Source: Hirudinaria manillensis (taxonomy: Eukaryota > Annelida > Clitellata > Hirudinida > Hirudinidae). Taken from it: 64,000 nt of DNA. Below the pieces are notes generated by a model that worked only from the letters and a program-made list of their open reading frames with translations, did not search any database and was not told the origin of the DNA. Below, piece by piece: positions 13,405-28,100 of this stretch (the first letter of the stretch is position 1; every line of letters starts with the position of its first letter). Where the stretch lies: contig CM067531.1 of the NCBI GenBank assembly GCA_034509925.1, positions 2,719,001 to 2,783,000 of the forward strand, written 5' to 3'. Both the position numbers and the translations under genes were made by a program.

Positions 13405-16400
13405 CAACAACAACAACCACAACAACAGCAGCAACAACTACAACAACAACAACAATATTGTTATCTTTGTAATTAAAAAATTGGCATTTAACATTGCAAC
13501 CTTTTTTGTAATTATTATAAATTTTTATTTTATGTTTAAAAATCAAATTTCCATAAAACTTCTGTCCACTGATGATGATAATGATCAGCGTGATAAATTG
13601 GTGCAAATATTTTTTATTCCATTCTTTTGAAATAGAACTTGAAAAGCATAAAAATAAAGAAATTCTTTTCAATTTTTTAAAATCATTTTCTCATCTTTGA
13701 TGTTTTTTTTTATAAAAAAATAAAAATAATTCCGAACACGTCCACGTCCACTGCTTCTCAGCATTTCTTTCTGAACGACTCGTTCTTCGTTCATTCTCCT
13801 TCCTTCCTTCCTTCATTCCGTTTTCATTCCGATATTTCAAAGTAAAGAAAAAGTGAAAAAAGAGAGAAAATTCTCGTCCGTTCGGATGAAAGGAACGAAC
13901 GCAGAAGAAGTTAGGAAGTGAATTACACCTGGAAAAGATGGAATAATTGAACAGAGACAACAAAGGAAAACTTATGGACCAATCTTCCGAGTCCGGTCCC
14001 GCACCAGGAGTTGATTTAAGACTCGTCTGGTCACCTCTTTTATGCGGAGGGTGTCATCAAAATTTGATGGAAACACCTGCCTGGGACCTCCATCTTTATT
14101 TCAGGTGCCCTCTCTCTCCCCAGATGTCAGACGATAATTTTCAGTTTTCCAATTTAAATAATTAAATGCAAATAATTGCTTTAGTGGATCATAATCTCTC
14201 CCAGGAGAATGTTTGTAACTCTAGTCCAGCAGTTGTGAACATCAGTGTTTGCTTGTCTTTATGAATAAATTATTGGTAAAAGCCAGAAGTGGCTTGTAAC
14301 TGTAAATTAGGCAGTAAGAAAACGCTATATTTTAAATGACATGGTCTTCCATTGTTGTTGCTGTTAAAATGTTTGTTGTTTTTAAATCTAGTCTTTGAAA
14401 ATGTTTTATCAGGAACTTTGACTACCACTGAAAAATATTTAACATCATCGAGAGCATTATATATATATATTATAAATATAATTTATATTACATATATTAT
14501 TTGTATTATAAATAAAACACATAATCATGTTAAACAAATGTGAAAATGTTAAACATCATATGAGAGATTGTGACTCATCATCGTTTCATCCCCAAAAACC
14601 AGGAGCGTACTTTGGTCGGTCGACCGGACGCTGGAAGCGCTCAGGACATCCAGTTGTACGGACTCGGGATCATGCCAGAGCACTGCCTCATAACCATTGA
14701 GGGGGTGGAGGTCTACATACAACCCTTTGAGGGTGCCAGGTGCAAATAGATTTTAAATTAAGCAAAATTGCAATTACTATGATAATAATAATAATAATAA
14801 TAATAATAATATTAAGAAATAAAATATAATTCATTAAATGTGATAATCCATTATTAATATTATAATTTGTTGCGTAATATATTGTAATTATAATTATTAT
14901 GCCAGAACTTGCATCAACGGAAAAACGGTGACGAAGAAAACCCGAGCCAAGCACGGGGACAGAATCGTCTGGGGGAATTACCACTTCTTCAGGCTCAACT
15001 GCCCCAAGACCAGTGAGTGTTGAGTCAACATTTGTTGATGGTTGTTGGCAACTGTTGGCAACACAACTTTTGTAAAATTTTAGTTGACCGGCTTAAATAA
15101 CTTGCTGTAATTACATTGTTTGTAAAACGTTCCAAATGTTTTGTTGCTTGAATAACTTTTATTTATGGTCTGCTCACTTTCATTCATTCATTCATTCATT
15201 CATTCATTCATTCGTTCGTTCGTTCATTCATCCTTCCTTCTTTCTTTCCTTCCTTCCTTCAGGTCCGTCGGCCGAGACTCCGGAGAACATCGACTTTGAC
15301 TTTGCGCAGCAGGAGTTGATGCTGCAGCAGATGGTTGGTGATCCGATCCAGGAGGCCATCAACAGCATAGAGAAGCAGCACGAAGAGGACAAGCAGGGTT
15401 GGTGATGATGATGACGACGATGATGATGATGATGACGGTGATGATGATGATGATGATAGTGTTGTTGATGGTGATGATGATGATGGTAGTGAGTGCTGAA
15501 CTGCAGTGCACATCTTGTCCCGAGAAACTGGACAGCATAATTAAAACATCATTAAAAAAAAAACTTTGAAATATAAATATTCATGACCTAATCTTAATTT
15601 ATGTTAATCGACTCGCTTATGTTAATATTATTCATTGCCAGTGGCTCTGGAGAAGCAGAGACAAATGTACGAGAGGCAGATGCAGAAATTGAGGAACCAG
15701 TTGATGTCACCCAGCACTCCGTCGATTCCATATTCTTTTGATTCCTTCTCGAAACTCACTCCGACCGGATCGTCCTATCCTCCCATTCCATCCAAGTACC
15801 AGTTCTGGGCCAAGGACAGGTGACAGTTGTTGATGATGATGATGATGGTGATGGCGATGATGATGATGATGATCTTTAGAGAAATTGGTTAAGTGTTTTA
15901 TGGCAGTTGCATAAGTCGATAAAATTCCTAGCTGGTTACCTATCAATTTTGAGGTAAAAAATGAAAATTTCTGCCACAAATTTTCAGATTGAACTGATTG
16001 ACACTGCAATTTATTAATTAATTAATTGCATTAATATTGCATTAATATTTTTATTATATTAATACATATTTAATTATTTAATATTTAATATATTAATATT
16101 TTTTAAATCGCAGAGAGAAGAATTTCCGGCAGAGTCTCTTGAAGTTGAAAGAGGAGGTTGTGAGGGCGAACACCCTGGTCCTTGAGGCAAACAAGTTGGC
16201 ACAGGAACTGTCCAAGGAGGTCGAGTACTCCGTGACCCTTCAGATCCCTGCCACCAACCTCAGTCCTAACAGAAAGGTTCAGATGAAGTTTCTTCTATTT
16301 ATTTATTTTTGCATTACGTTGAGACCAAACCTGATTTAAATCTTTTAAATTTAAAGGATTTAACTTTATTTAAACATATTTTATGCCTGAAATTCTTTAA

Positions 16401-19400
16401 AATCTTTCTTCTTTTTTCTAATAAAATGGAAAAGAACCAATGCTTTTATTGCAATTTGAGACCAAATCTGATTTAATCACTGGTTTTAATCAAAGATATT
16501 TCATTCTCAAAAATAAACGACTTGGAATCATAAATGATTCTCCAATCTTTGATAAAAAATATTTTCAAGTTGCATCTCCATACTTTGATTCCCAAAGCGT
16601 GAAGTCCAACTTCTAATAAGACATTTTTTATTTTTTCCCGTCACGCTCCGTCGACAGAGGGGGGCCTTCGTCAGTGAACCTGCGATCCTGGTGAAGTACA
16701 AGAACAGACCGAGTCAGGTTTGGTCAATGGAGAAGTTTGAGAATCGAGTGATCGACATGAGGGACTATTATGCAGAGCACAAGGAAAGAGGACATCCCTG
16801 GGAATGCCTGGATGTGAGTTGGCAGAGCCAGTGGTTCCGATGTCATTAGGATATTATGACGTCATTAATTACTAATTATTAATTAGTAAGCTTTAATTAG
16901 GCCCTATTCAGGATTAGTATACAGTATAAAGTATATACAGTATAAAAAATATAGTATAAAGGTATACAGTCTTTACTGGTTTTAAATAATTTTTACACTT
17001 TAAACATAAAATTGTAAAGAATTATTAGTTTGAAAAAAAAGTTACAAATTAATCATTCACTAAAAAAAACGTATTAGGTCACTAATGGATGGAATACCTA
17101 GAGCAGTAGAAGTTGTTATTATGGTTGTCGTTAGTTATTACAGTACCTGGAATACCAGGAGCAGTAGTAGTAGTTGTTGTTATTACAGTTGCTGTTGGTA
17201 GTCTCTCAGTCGTCTGCAACTTCTTTTCCAGGTGCTGGTCCCTCCGGAAAGGGACGATCCGTTCTTCGAGGTCCACGAAAACCACCACCTCATCGGAGTG
17301 GCGAACGTCTTCCTCGAAGTTCTCTTCTACGACGCCAAACTTGACTACCACGTCCCCATCATCAGCCAACAGGGAGAGGTTCATATTTGAAGTCTTTAAT
17401 AAATAAATAAATAAATAAATAAATAAATGGATAAATAAATAAATCGTCTAATTTGAATTTAATCATTTAATTTTGTTTTGGTTTTAGTTTTTGAAATGTT
17501 TAGTTGCAATAATAGTTAGAATTTATTGTTGTGAATTTGTTGTTTTTTATTATTTATGTCTGTTTATTTGTGTTATTATTGTATTGTTTAGTATGTCAAT
17601 GAGAAATGTTTTGAGTCCTAAGTTCATCATTTAGACGTTTTATTTTCCTGTCTCCAGGTGGCAGGAAGACTGCACGTGGAAATATCGAGACTGTCAGGAA
17701 AGTTCATAGAAACCCCCGTCTACGATCCCAACGTCAGCAGCAACAGCAGCAGCAGCAGCTGCTGTGGTTCCTTCACCGGAAGTTTCATCGAAATGGAAGA
17801 CGAAAGTGGGACCGGGTTTTCCGTCGGTTCATATGTCGTCTGCAAGGTAAGAACAAAAAAGACACTGTTTTATGATAAAGGAATGTGTTTATGAATTAAT
17901 TTCTGACGAATTTATTTGCTAATTTGACTTAAAATGTGGTAAATTTAATTTTATAAATTATTTAGGCATAAACATTCAAAAAGTTTAATTTAATTTCTAA
18001 TTTAAAATGTAATGCACATGTAGATTTAACAATTATAAATTTCATAATTGTAAACCTTAATAATTTTAAAAATTAATTTAATCATTTTATCTATTAATTC
18101 AGAAAATCATAAATTTAACATTAGGTCGTCATAAAGGAGGCCAGGGGACTGCCGCCAGCGGTGTCGAACCTGGTCTTCTGCCAGTACAACTTCTGGGGAT
18201 ATTCCGATGTCATCACCGTCGAGCCGTTGTTGTTGGGGGAACAAACTTCGGCAATCACGCTCGAGAATATCAGCGTCAGGTTCAATCACACCAAGGTGTG
18301 GAGTCGGAGCTGTTGTGTGTTGTCTGCCGTTGTTGTTGTTGTTGTTGTTGATGTTAATATTTCTGGTGATTTTATTTTGATGACATTCTTTGCTTGTATT
18401 TTTTTAATAGATTGTGAGTCTGGCAAGGAATCATAAATTAATTAATTAATTATAAAGGAATTATTAATTATATTTATTATTTATTATAAAGGAATTATCT
18501 TTTAATTACTGTATTTTCTTTCATTTAATCTTTTAAACATTCAATACATTACATCACATTTATTACTATTATTATTATTATTTCTAATAATTACATTAGA
18601 CTGTATAATTCAAATGTAAATGTCACCAACAACAAGTTAACATGGAGGAAATAATCCAAGTACAAAAGACTCCACCTTCCAGGAATTCCTGTTCCAAGTG
18701 AACGAAGAATTTCTCGAGCACTGTGCAGATGGCGCTCTTTCCATTGAAGTCTGGGGTCACAGGGGCACCGAACTCAGGGGACTCCCGGGTTGGGGCATCG
18801 AACAGGTCCACGCAAAGTCTCGGTCGGCCCTCGACAGGTGCTCCTTAGAATAATTATTCATAATTTTAATAATTATTCATAATTTTAATAATTATTCATA
18901 ATTTTAATAATTATTCATAATTTTAATAATTATTCATAATTTTAATAATTATTCATAATTTTAATAATTATTCATAATTTTAATAATTATTCATAATTTT
19001 AATAATTATTCATAATTTTAATAAATATTCGTAATTTTATTAAATATTCATGGTAAGAATAATAATTACAAATTTATTATAGTGATTATTTTCAATTAAT
19101 TACTTGGTTGACAGTTTTTTTTTATTTTCCAAAATTGTCTTTTGGAAGTTTTGAACATATATTTTTGTAAATAATAAGAGAATGCTCCTTAATTTAAAAC
19201 ATATTTACAAGTTTTTATATAATTATTTGGGATTAAAAATAGATTAAGATATTATTATTTATTATTAAATTATTATTGTTATTATTAACAATGTTATTTA
19301 TATTATAAATATATTATTTATATTATAAATATATTTTTTATATTACATTTATGTTATTATTTATGTTTAAATTAAATAATTAAACATATCACTCGTATTT

Positions 19401-21240
19401 AATTATAAATGTTATCTTTTCATCACCATTTCAGATGGAATGAGCTGACAAGGAAGATAGAAATGTGGGTGGAGATCCACGAGTTGAACGATCAAGGTGA
19501 GTACACACCTGTGGAGGTTCATCAGCAGAAACCTGAAATCCCGACAGGTGGCATCTACCAACTCAGGCAGGGATATTCCAGGAGGATATTTGTCAGTTTC
19601 AGTTTCAGTTCAATAGATTTTAATGGAGATTAATTTTGAAATAGAAATATTATACATGATATTAAATTATTATTATTATTAGAAATTGTTTTTAAAAATA
19701 TTGTTTTTTAATATATTATAGAAATTATTGTGCTATTCTGTAAAAAAAATTCTCAAAACTCAACATCCACTTCATTCACACCTGCTTGTTTTCCGACTCA
19801 GGTGAGCCTGAAACCGGTCCAGAACTCAGGCACCCTGCCCATCATCTGCGAGTCCATCACCCAGATTGCCATTGGATGCGTCTGCGCTCGTTCCAAACTC
19901 CAGAAGGGCCTGGACAGCTACCAGGAGGAGGATTTGAACCTGCTCCGAGAGAAATGGTCCGAAGCTTTGGAGAAGAGGAGAGAATATTTGGACGAACAGC
20001 TGCAGAAGATCATGAACAAAGATCGTTAGTTTCATCAAATTCTAGTTTCCTTGATCATTAAAACTAACTCTTAACTGAAAGTAATAACTTTATAAATCCT
20101 CTCAGATATCTTAACCGGAAACCAAAATTTAAAAAATTTTAAAAATTAAAAAAATTAGAATTAAAATCAATAATGATAAAAAGTTTTTTATTCGATGAAT
20201 TAAATTTAAAATAGCTCTTTAAACGTTCCTTATGCAATCAAGCGATCAGTTTAATCATTCATATAAGCCATGATTTTCACGATAATAATTAATTAATAAA
20301 TAAAATTAAAAATAATTAATTAATAAATAAATAGTTAATTAATTTAATTAAATCGTCAGCTGAAGAAAAGACGGAGGCGGACGTCGAAAGGGAGAGGAGT
20401 TTGATCGATCAGTGGGTTTGTCTCGCAGAGGAAAGGAACGCGGTCCTGGTTCCAGCCGTTGGCAGTGGGATTCCAGGGGCACCTGCGGATTGGTGGGTGC
20501 AAATAATAAGGGGGCCGATTTAAATTTAAATTCAGTGACAATAATAATAATAACAACAATAATAATAATAATATCAATAATTATGATAATGATGATGATG
20601 ATAATAATAATAATAATAATAATGATAATAATAATAATAATTACAACATTATTAGTGATTGAAATATTATTATGTTATTATTATTATTATTATTATAATA
20701 TGTTAATAATCATATCTTAAAGGGAACATCCACCTACGATGGAGCAGCACATCCCTGTTGTTTTTCTCGACCTGAATGGTAAATAAAAAAGTCTTTTGAA
20801 GATTTATATTTTTATTAGAATTTAAAAAGAATAATAATTTAATATTAATAATTTAATATTAATAATAAAATAATAGAAACAAATTACGAAATAATTTTAT
20901 TCGCTTGGAAAATCGGTTACCGCAGTTCTATGGATTGGTTAATTAATTAAAGTGGATTAAATTCAATTTAACAATAAATAATTAATATTAATTAAGAAAT
21001 GAATTTTCCAGCCGATGATATGTCAACTCCGAGTGCAAAGGAAGGATTGCAGGCTGTCGGTTGCAATTCCATCCTGCCGAAGGAACACGGAGCAAAGTTC
21101 TGTCCGTTGTCGTTTGTCAAGGCTTCTGATCAAGATGTCAGTTGATGATGATGATGGTGGTGGTGGTGGTGGTGATGATGATGATGAGTTGATAAGATTA
21201 TTTATAAGTTGATAAGATGCATTATTATTGTTGTTGTTAC

Positions 21241-21327
<87 letters not shown>

Positions 21328-22057
21328 TATTATTATTATAGTTCGCTTTTAGCTAAATCATTTAAATCTCAACTTATTATTATATTACATTATTAGAATT
21401 ATTGGAATTTCATGAGACATGCTCAGCTAATTCATGTTCTCTGTTTTTTTTTTTTAAAACGATATCTCAATCCTTTTCAAAAATTAATTAGTTATTCATT
21501 AACTAAATAAACTGTAGAACTAAAAGTTTTCAAAAACTCCACACTATGAGATCATTTCCAAAAAGACGTTAACCAAAAACACCCCCCATCTCATCCTCCT
21601 CTCTCCCTCGGCAGGTTTCGGTGCTGGCCTCCTGGGACTCGTCCGTCCACGACTCCGTCCATCTGAACCGAGCGACCCAGAACAACGAGCGGATCTACAT
21701 GATCCTGAAGGCGGTGGTGAAGCTGAGTCATCCTGCCTCCATGGAGTTGATACTCAGGAAAAGGATTTGCATCAACGTCTACAAGAAGCAGAGTCTCACG
21801 GAGAAGATCAAGCGCAGGATCGGAAAAGCCGTGAGTGTTTCTTTCTTTCTTTTTTCTTTCTTTCTTTCAATCATTCGTTCTTTCGTTCGAATCGGATTTT
21901 TTTTTTGTTCTCTCCTTCCGTTTTGGATGTTTTTGTTTTTGTTTTGTTTTTGTTTGAGTCGTGTTTTTTATGTCGTTGCATGGACTTTGTGTTTGAGGAG
22001 TGTTAATGTTATTTTATAATATTTTATATTGTTATCATTGATGTTATTATTATTATA

Positions 22058-22104
<47 letters not shown>

Positions 22105-25100
22105 CATTATTATTATTATTATTATTATTATAAATTTCAGGAAAAAAAATGATTTTAATTAATTTTTGTTGATTTAGAATTAATTAAAATCTTGTTTCCT
22201 AAGTTGAAGGCATTTTTAACTTCACAGAATGATAAATAACAATCATTGAATCAATGTTTGTGGTTGCATTTCCTTTATATTTCCACTTTTATGTTTACAT
22301 TTTTTTTTATTTAATATTTTTAATATTTTTAATTCGTTCCTTTTACATTCAGTTGTTCTGCATGTCTTTTTGTTTTCTTTCCTATTGTTTTTTTTGGCAG
22401 GTGTCGAGTCTAATGTTTACAAATGACTCTTTCCAGGACACGATGCTCGCAACTGGAGTCACCTACGAAATTGTTTCCAACATTCCCAAGGTCATTTGTT
22501 AATCCCTTTCTTTGACCTTTGATTGACTTTTAATATTTGATTTGACTTCAAGACTCGACCTAATAATAATAATAACTATAATAATAATAATAGTCTGCTA
22601 ATCATTTGCTGTCATGTCAGCACCTCTGTTGAAATATTTATTGATTGAAATACTTTCTATGCAAGCAAACCACTTTGTTTAATCACTGTTCAATCATTTC
22701 ATTCAATCACTCTGTTCAATCACTCTGCTCAATCATTTCTTTCAATCACTTCGTTCAATCATTTCTTACAATCACTCTGTTAAATCATTTCTTTCAATCA
22801 CTCCATTCAATCATTCCCTTCAATCACTTCAGGCATCAGAGGAGCTTGAGGACCGGGAGAGTTTGGCTCAGATAGCGGCCTCCCAGAATTCCGGGTGCGG
22901 TTCCGATGGAGAGTCGTACATCGAGAAGTACATCAAAGGAGTCTCAGCCGTCGAGAGCATCCTCATGCTTGATCGACTCAGACAGGTCTGTTAGCCAATC
23001 AATCATTCAATCAATCAATCATTCAATCAATCAATCAAGCGATCATTCAATATATCATTCAATCAATCATTCAACCAATCAATCAATTAATCAATCTATC
23101 TGTCAGGATTATTTGGCAGGATTAACGACAAAATTTTCAAAACCAGTGTTTGAAAAGCAATAGATTTATTCATATATTGAGCTGATTAATCACCTTGTAA
23201 TAATATCCAAACTGGTAATTAAAAACATTGGTGTTAATAATATTAATTAATTAACCTGATGAAAATCAATTAACTCTTGCATCGTTGATCAATGAGAACA
23301 ACGTCTTTGTTTACGCCATTGTTTTATGACGCATTTTCTTCCGTCACGTCGCAGGACGTCGCCATCAAAGAGGTTCTCGCCGGCAGGGGGAGGATCCTGA
23401 GGAAGGCAACCAGCGTCCCCAACATCTACAACGTTCGTGATTTTGCTCGTTTGTTTTTTTTAATTTATTTTGCCGCTCTTTTTCTGCTTTCGTTAGCAGA
23501 CGCTTCTTGTCTCCCTTTCTCTCTCTCCCTATTTTGAGAGAGAGAGAGTGTCTCTTGAAACACGCACGAGCAGGTTCTCCGTGCCTTGGTGACGCGAGGA
23601 TGCTAAGGTCGTTTCCACGACGACGACTCGTCGTTCGGTGGTGGTCGCTCGGTTTGCTTGCGTCCTTGCGTCGTTGTGTGTCGTTGTGTTTTGTGCGGTG
23701 TTTCATTTTCATGCTCCCCTTAGTGGTCGTAGCAGGCTGCCTAATTTTTATTTATTTATTTTTTATTTATTTATTTATTGTTTTTATTTTTATTTATTTT
23801 TCTGATAAATTAAAAAAAAAAATGGGTACCTATTTAGGTTTGTGAGGTTAGATTGAAGGTTAACTTCGTTCATGTAACTGCTAATTATCTTCAAGGGGAC
23901 AATATTATTATTATTATTGTTATTATTATTGTTAATTATAATAAAATAATAAAAATTATTATTAGTTATGTTGTAATTATATATAATTTATCATCATAGT
24001 TTTTATTAAAATGTTGTTATTGTTGTCGTTATTATTATCAAAGTTGAAATTAAAAAACAGATGTTAACTTCACCGTCCAATGTTCTTGACCAAGTGAGGA
24101 AGTGTTGCTCCCCGATTATCGTTTGTCTGCATGGCTTTGCTTGTTGCTTTGTTTGTTGTTTTGCTTGTTGCTTTGTTTGTTGCTTTGTTTGTTGCTTTGC
24201 TTGTTGCTTTGCTTGTTGCTTTGTTTGTTGCTTTGCTTGTTGCTTTGCATGGCAGTCTTTTTATTGTCAAAGATTGCTTTGATGAACTGCATTTGAAGTT
24301 CATTTTTGATTTGCAGGCCACTGCGAGCTGAACGCGTGTTTTTTGCCTTCATTGATGTGCGATTTGGAAAAAAAATAAAATAAAAAACTTGCACTTTTGA
24401 TTCTCGCTCGAATGATTTCTGCAGTTGCTTGAAACTAAAAACGATACTAACGATGCAAACGGCTGATGTTTGTCCGCTTGCATGTTGCCCGTCGTATCTC
24501 GCACGGCATTCTCTGCATTCTTTTCTAAACCTTCCGTCTTTCTCTCGGATCGTTCCAGGTCCGAAGCGACAGCATCCAAGACATCTCGAGTCACGCCGGG
24601 GAGTTGGACTTCTACTCGAACCTCCCCAAACACATCTCCGAGCTGAGGTCCCCGCTCTCCTCGGAGTTCCAGAAGGATTTCCACAGGAAGGATTGTTGCA
24701 TAGGTTTGCTTGGTTGGCTTGTTATTCTTTTGTCAATTGAATCAATAATAATTGATTATAATTGATTGTATCAAATAATTGATTATCTGTAGTTGCTTAA
24801 CTTTAAACTGAATAAATGTTTATTATTTTTTTTTAAATTTTCTGATTCCTGTGTTGTTTCATAAAAAATTTAAGAAAGCATTTCAACCTCCCAATTAAGA
24901 ATTGTCGAGTTGTGATTGTTGGATCTTTCACTCGACATATTATAATGAAATAACTCAACATATATGTATTAAATTAAAACTTAAATGTCGTAATATTTCC
25001 TTTACATATTTAAAATATTTATTATAATTTCTTGTAACATAATATTCATTCACATTGCAAAAACCTTTCAGCAAGACCAAACTTCTTAAATTTGAGAGGA

Positions 25101-28100
25101 AGTATCTACAGTATGTATAAACATCTGATGTTTGTAAATGATGTTTAAAACAAACATCTCTCTTATGTTTTCCACGACTTGTTTTGCATCGTTTTGTTTC
25201 ATTGTTTCTGTTGTTGTATTTGTTTTTGTTGGAAACAACAAAATGAGCACTAAGCCTTGTTTTCGATAATATCTCTTAGTTCCCTCGTTGAAAGTTGGAT
25301 TTGTTTGTGTATTTGTTGAATTGTATGTTTGTTGAATTATTTCTATTGTTGTGAAGAAGTTGTTTATTGAATCCTTTCTTCGTTACTTGATCATTTTATT
25401 AACTTTATTAACTCGAGAGGACCGAGGTATTTAATAATATTTTTTATAATATTTTTTAATAATATTTCCAGCAATAAGCTTGAGTATCAAGCATCAAGTC
25501 CAAATGAATAGCATCTCCGATTGTTTTCTTTGCCAAATTATCCGTTGTTTTGAAATCTGATTTTTTATTTGGAAATATTTTGTATTTTAATTCATTCAAG
25601 AATTTTTCTTTTTTTTGGTGATGAGATTTTAAAAATGTAATTATGTTTTCGAGGTGTTGAATGTAATGGTTAAACAGGAAATTATATATTTTGTTTATGC
25701 TTATATTTCGTTTTCATTTAATTTTTTTTATTAAATTTTAAAATAAACATTTTGAGATTGTTAATTTAACCATAGAAATTGAAATGCTCTTTCTAAACTA
25801 TTTCTCATAAAGTACATATAAGTAGGTTTTATATTGATATTTGTTAAGTAATAATAATAATGATGATGGCAATGATAATAATAATAATAACAATAACAAT
25901 AATAATCAATCAAAATAAAAAATGTTACTATTAACATTTATTTACTTCTAAATTTTTACCTTCTAAATAATAATAATAATAAATGTCATAATCGCTTAAA
26001 CTAATTAGTACTAAGTAATAAATAAGTTATAAATTAACGACCACCACCTGAACTTCCTCAGGCTCCCCATTCTGCAAAACAGGAGCAAGTCCTGCTCAGT
26101 CAAGCAGTAAACTGATCAAACCACTGTCGACTCTCGTCGAAGAAAAACCAAGTCAAGCTGGTTGTGACGACAGGAAGGTTGGATTTCGGTTTTGAATTTC
26201 TTCCATTCTTAAACTTACTGAGGGGAGAATTAATTAATTAATTTTTTAAATTTTATTTAATAAACTTTACAATAATTTATTTCTTGATTTCTGCATTAAT
26301 TTGTTTGTTATTTTATATACTATTTATTTAGTAACGTATTAATTACAATCAATAAATAGTTATTATTTATTTATTGCCACAGAAGTTTATGTGGATCCAC
26401 ACTCAATAAAATTAGTTTGTCAAAGTTGCATTTACTGAAACTACCTTTAAGTACTTAAACACATATTTATAACATTTAACTGATTCTCAGATCGAAGAGC
26501 AAGCAGAAATTGAAGAGGAAGACGAAGAAGACGACGACAACAAATCAGAAACCAAAAACAAAGAAGAAGACAAAACAAACAATGACGCAAACGTCGTCGG
26601 CAATCGAAATCCTTTGACAGAACCGCATGGAGATCACGGAAGCGGAACGTTCCAGAACCCCCGGAACGGATTTCTTGCCGCTCGACCGAACTCGATGACG
26701 TTGGCGCCTGAGACGAGCGAATCCAATCCTTGTCCCCTCGGCTCCGAAACCTTTCCTCCTGACAGTCCGGGGCGGTTTTCCGTCTCCAGCTTCCAGTCGA
26801 AGTTCGGCACTCCGGCCGCGTCGGTCGCCTCCAAGGCCCCTCCGAGTCTGTCGTCCAGCGGCTACGGGGGGTCGAACCAGGCCATATCCACGGTCACCCT
26901 GAGCTCCGAGGACTCCGTCAGCATCCAGAGCTCCGAGGATCTTCTCTCCGCCGGCGGCGGCGAAGCTGCGATCAATTCCTCCGTCCACGCGAGTTTTGGT
27001 GACGGAAGTCTTTGCATGGATCTGTTGAGGAATGTGGATCTTAGCACGACTTCATCCTCCACACTCGATGCAGAAGGAGCAAAGAAAGATGAGATTCCAG
27101 AAGATACAGAATGTAGGAACGAAGATGGAAGCACTCTTCGTGCCACCAAATCCAAGACAACTTCAACATCGGAAACGAAGGCAGTTGATGCCGGCACCGC
27201 TTTGGCAGAAAAAGTCCTCTCTGGAAATCTCCAAGCGAAGAACACTTCGGACCAAACACCTGCAGGTGCTTTAGTTTGATTAATTATTATTATTATATTA
27301 TTTATTTTATTTAATTAATTAATAATTAATTGTTTTTAATTAGTTAGGTAATACTAACTAACTAATACTAACTAACTAATTAATCGATCGTTACACTAAT
27401 ACGACTCACGAGACGGCTTCATAAACCTCGGAGAATCTTCCGCCAGAAATGGACGACTCCCTGAGCATGTGCTCCTTCGGCAGCCGCGCAGACCTCAGCC
27501 TCGCCAACGGCTCGACCCCGATCCCGTCCTGGGTGCAGACGGATGAGCCAGTCGTCGTGGCCCCCTCTCACCCCGGGGGCCCCACCAAGACCGGGGTCAT
27601 CAGGTTCGTGGGGAGGACGGAATTTGCACCCGGAATATGGGTCGGCTTGGAACTCGACGCACCAGAAGGTAATCGGAGTCGTTAGTTGTAAAAGGTTGTA
27701 CCTGGTAATATTACCTAATAAATTAACTGATTAACAATAATGAATTACCTTACTTAACTAGTATCAACAGTATTGATGAATGACAGCTGTGGCCCAGTGG
27801 ACTGTAATGCTGTTTGAATTATTATATTATTATATTTAATTATATATTAGGTTATGTTCAGATTAAACTCCAAATATCAGTCTAATCAATCAAAGTCTTA
27901 TCGATCAATCAAAAGCTAGCTAAACACCACAATAAACTCCTCCTCCTCTTCTTCCTTCCTTCCAGGTAAGAACGACGGGTACGTGAAGGGCGTCAGGTAC
28001 TTCAGGTGCAGGAACCACCACGGGGTGTTCGTGAGGCACGAGAAGCTGACCCAGGACAAGAAGAGGGGCAGGCTCGGCAAGCAGTCCGCGACCACTTCGG

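Larger units (their letters stand above)
20540..22132. repeat. (AAT)/(ATT)/(GAT) tracts in KIF13 introns
   Basis: Simple repeats at 20540-20705, 21142-21188 (GAT/GGT), 21224-21340 (ATT then ATC) and 22036-22132 (ATT). They lie between exons and do not disturb the coding phase. Confidence 0.85.

Noticed and set aside
13175-13672. Poly-Asn, poly-Leu and poly-Ile frames
   Set aside because: They read through an (AAT)n tract inside a KIF13 intron; the flanking exons join in phase without them.
22681-24250. Regular repeats with spacing suggestive of a CRISPR array
   Set aside because: Units are contiguous tandems without unique spacers, and the DNA is clearly eukaryotic.
24061-24394. Cys/Leu/Val-rich forward and Lys-Gln-Ser or Lys-Ala-Thr reverse frames
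   Set aside because: A 12-base minisatellite keeps several frames open at once; no independent evidence for a gene.
26545-27259. Reverse-strand frames of 66-147 codons opposite the large KIF13 tail exon
   Set aside because: Shadows of the G+C-richer coding exon; the forward frame has phase-matched splice sites and tail-like content.
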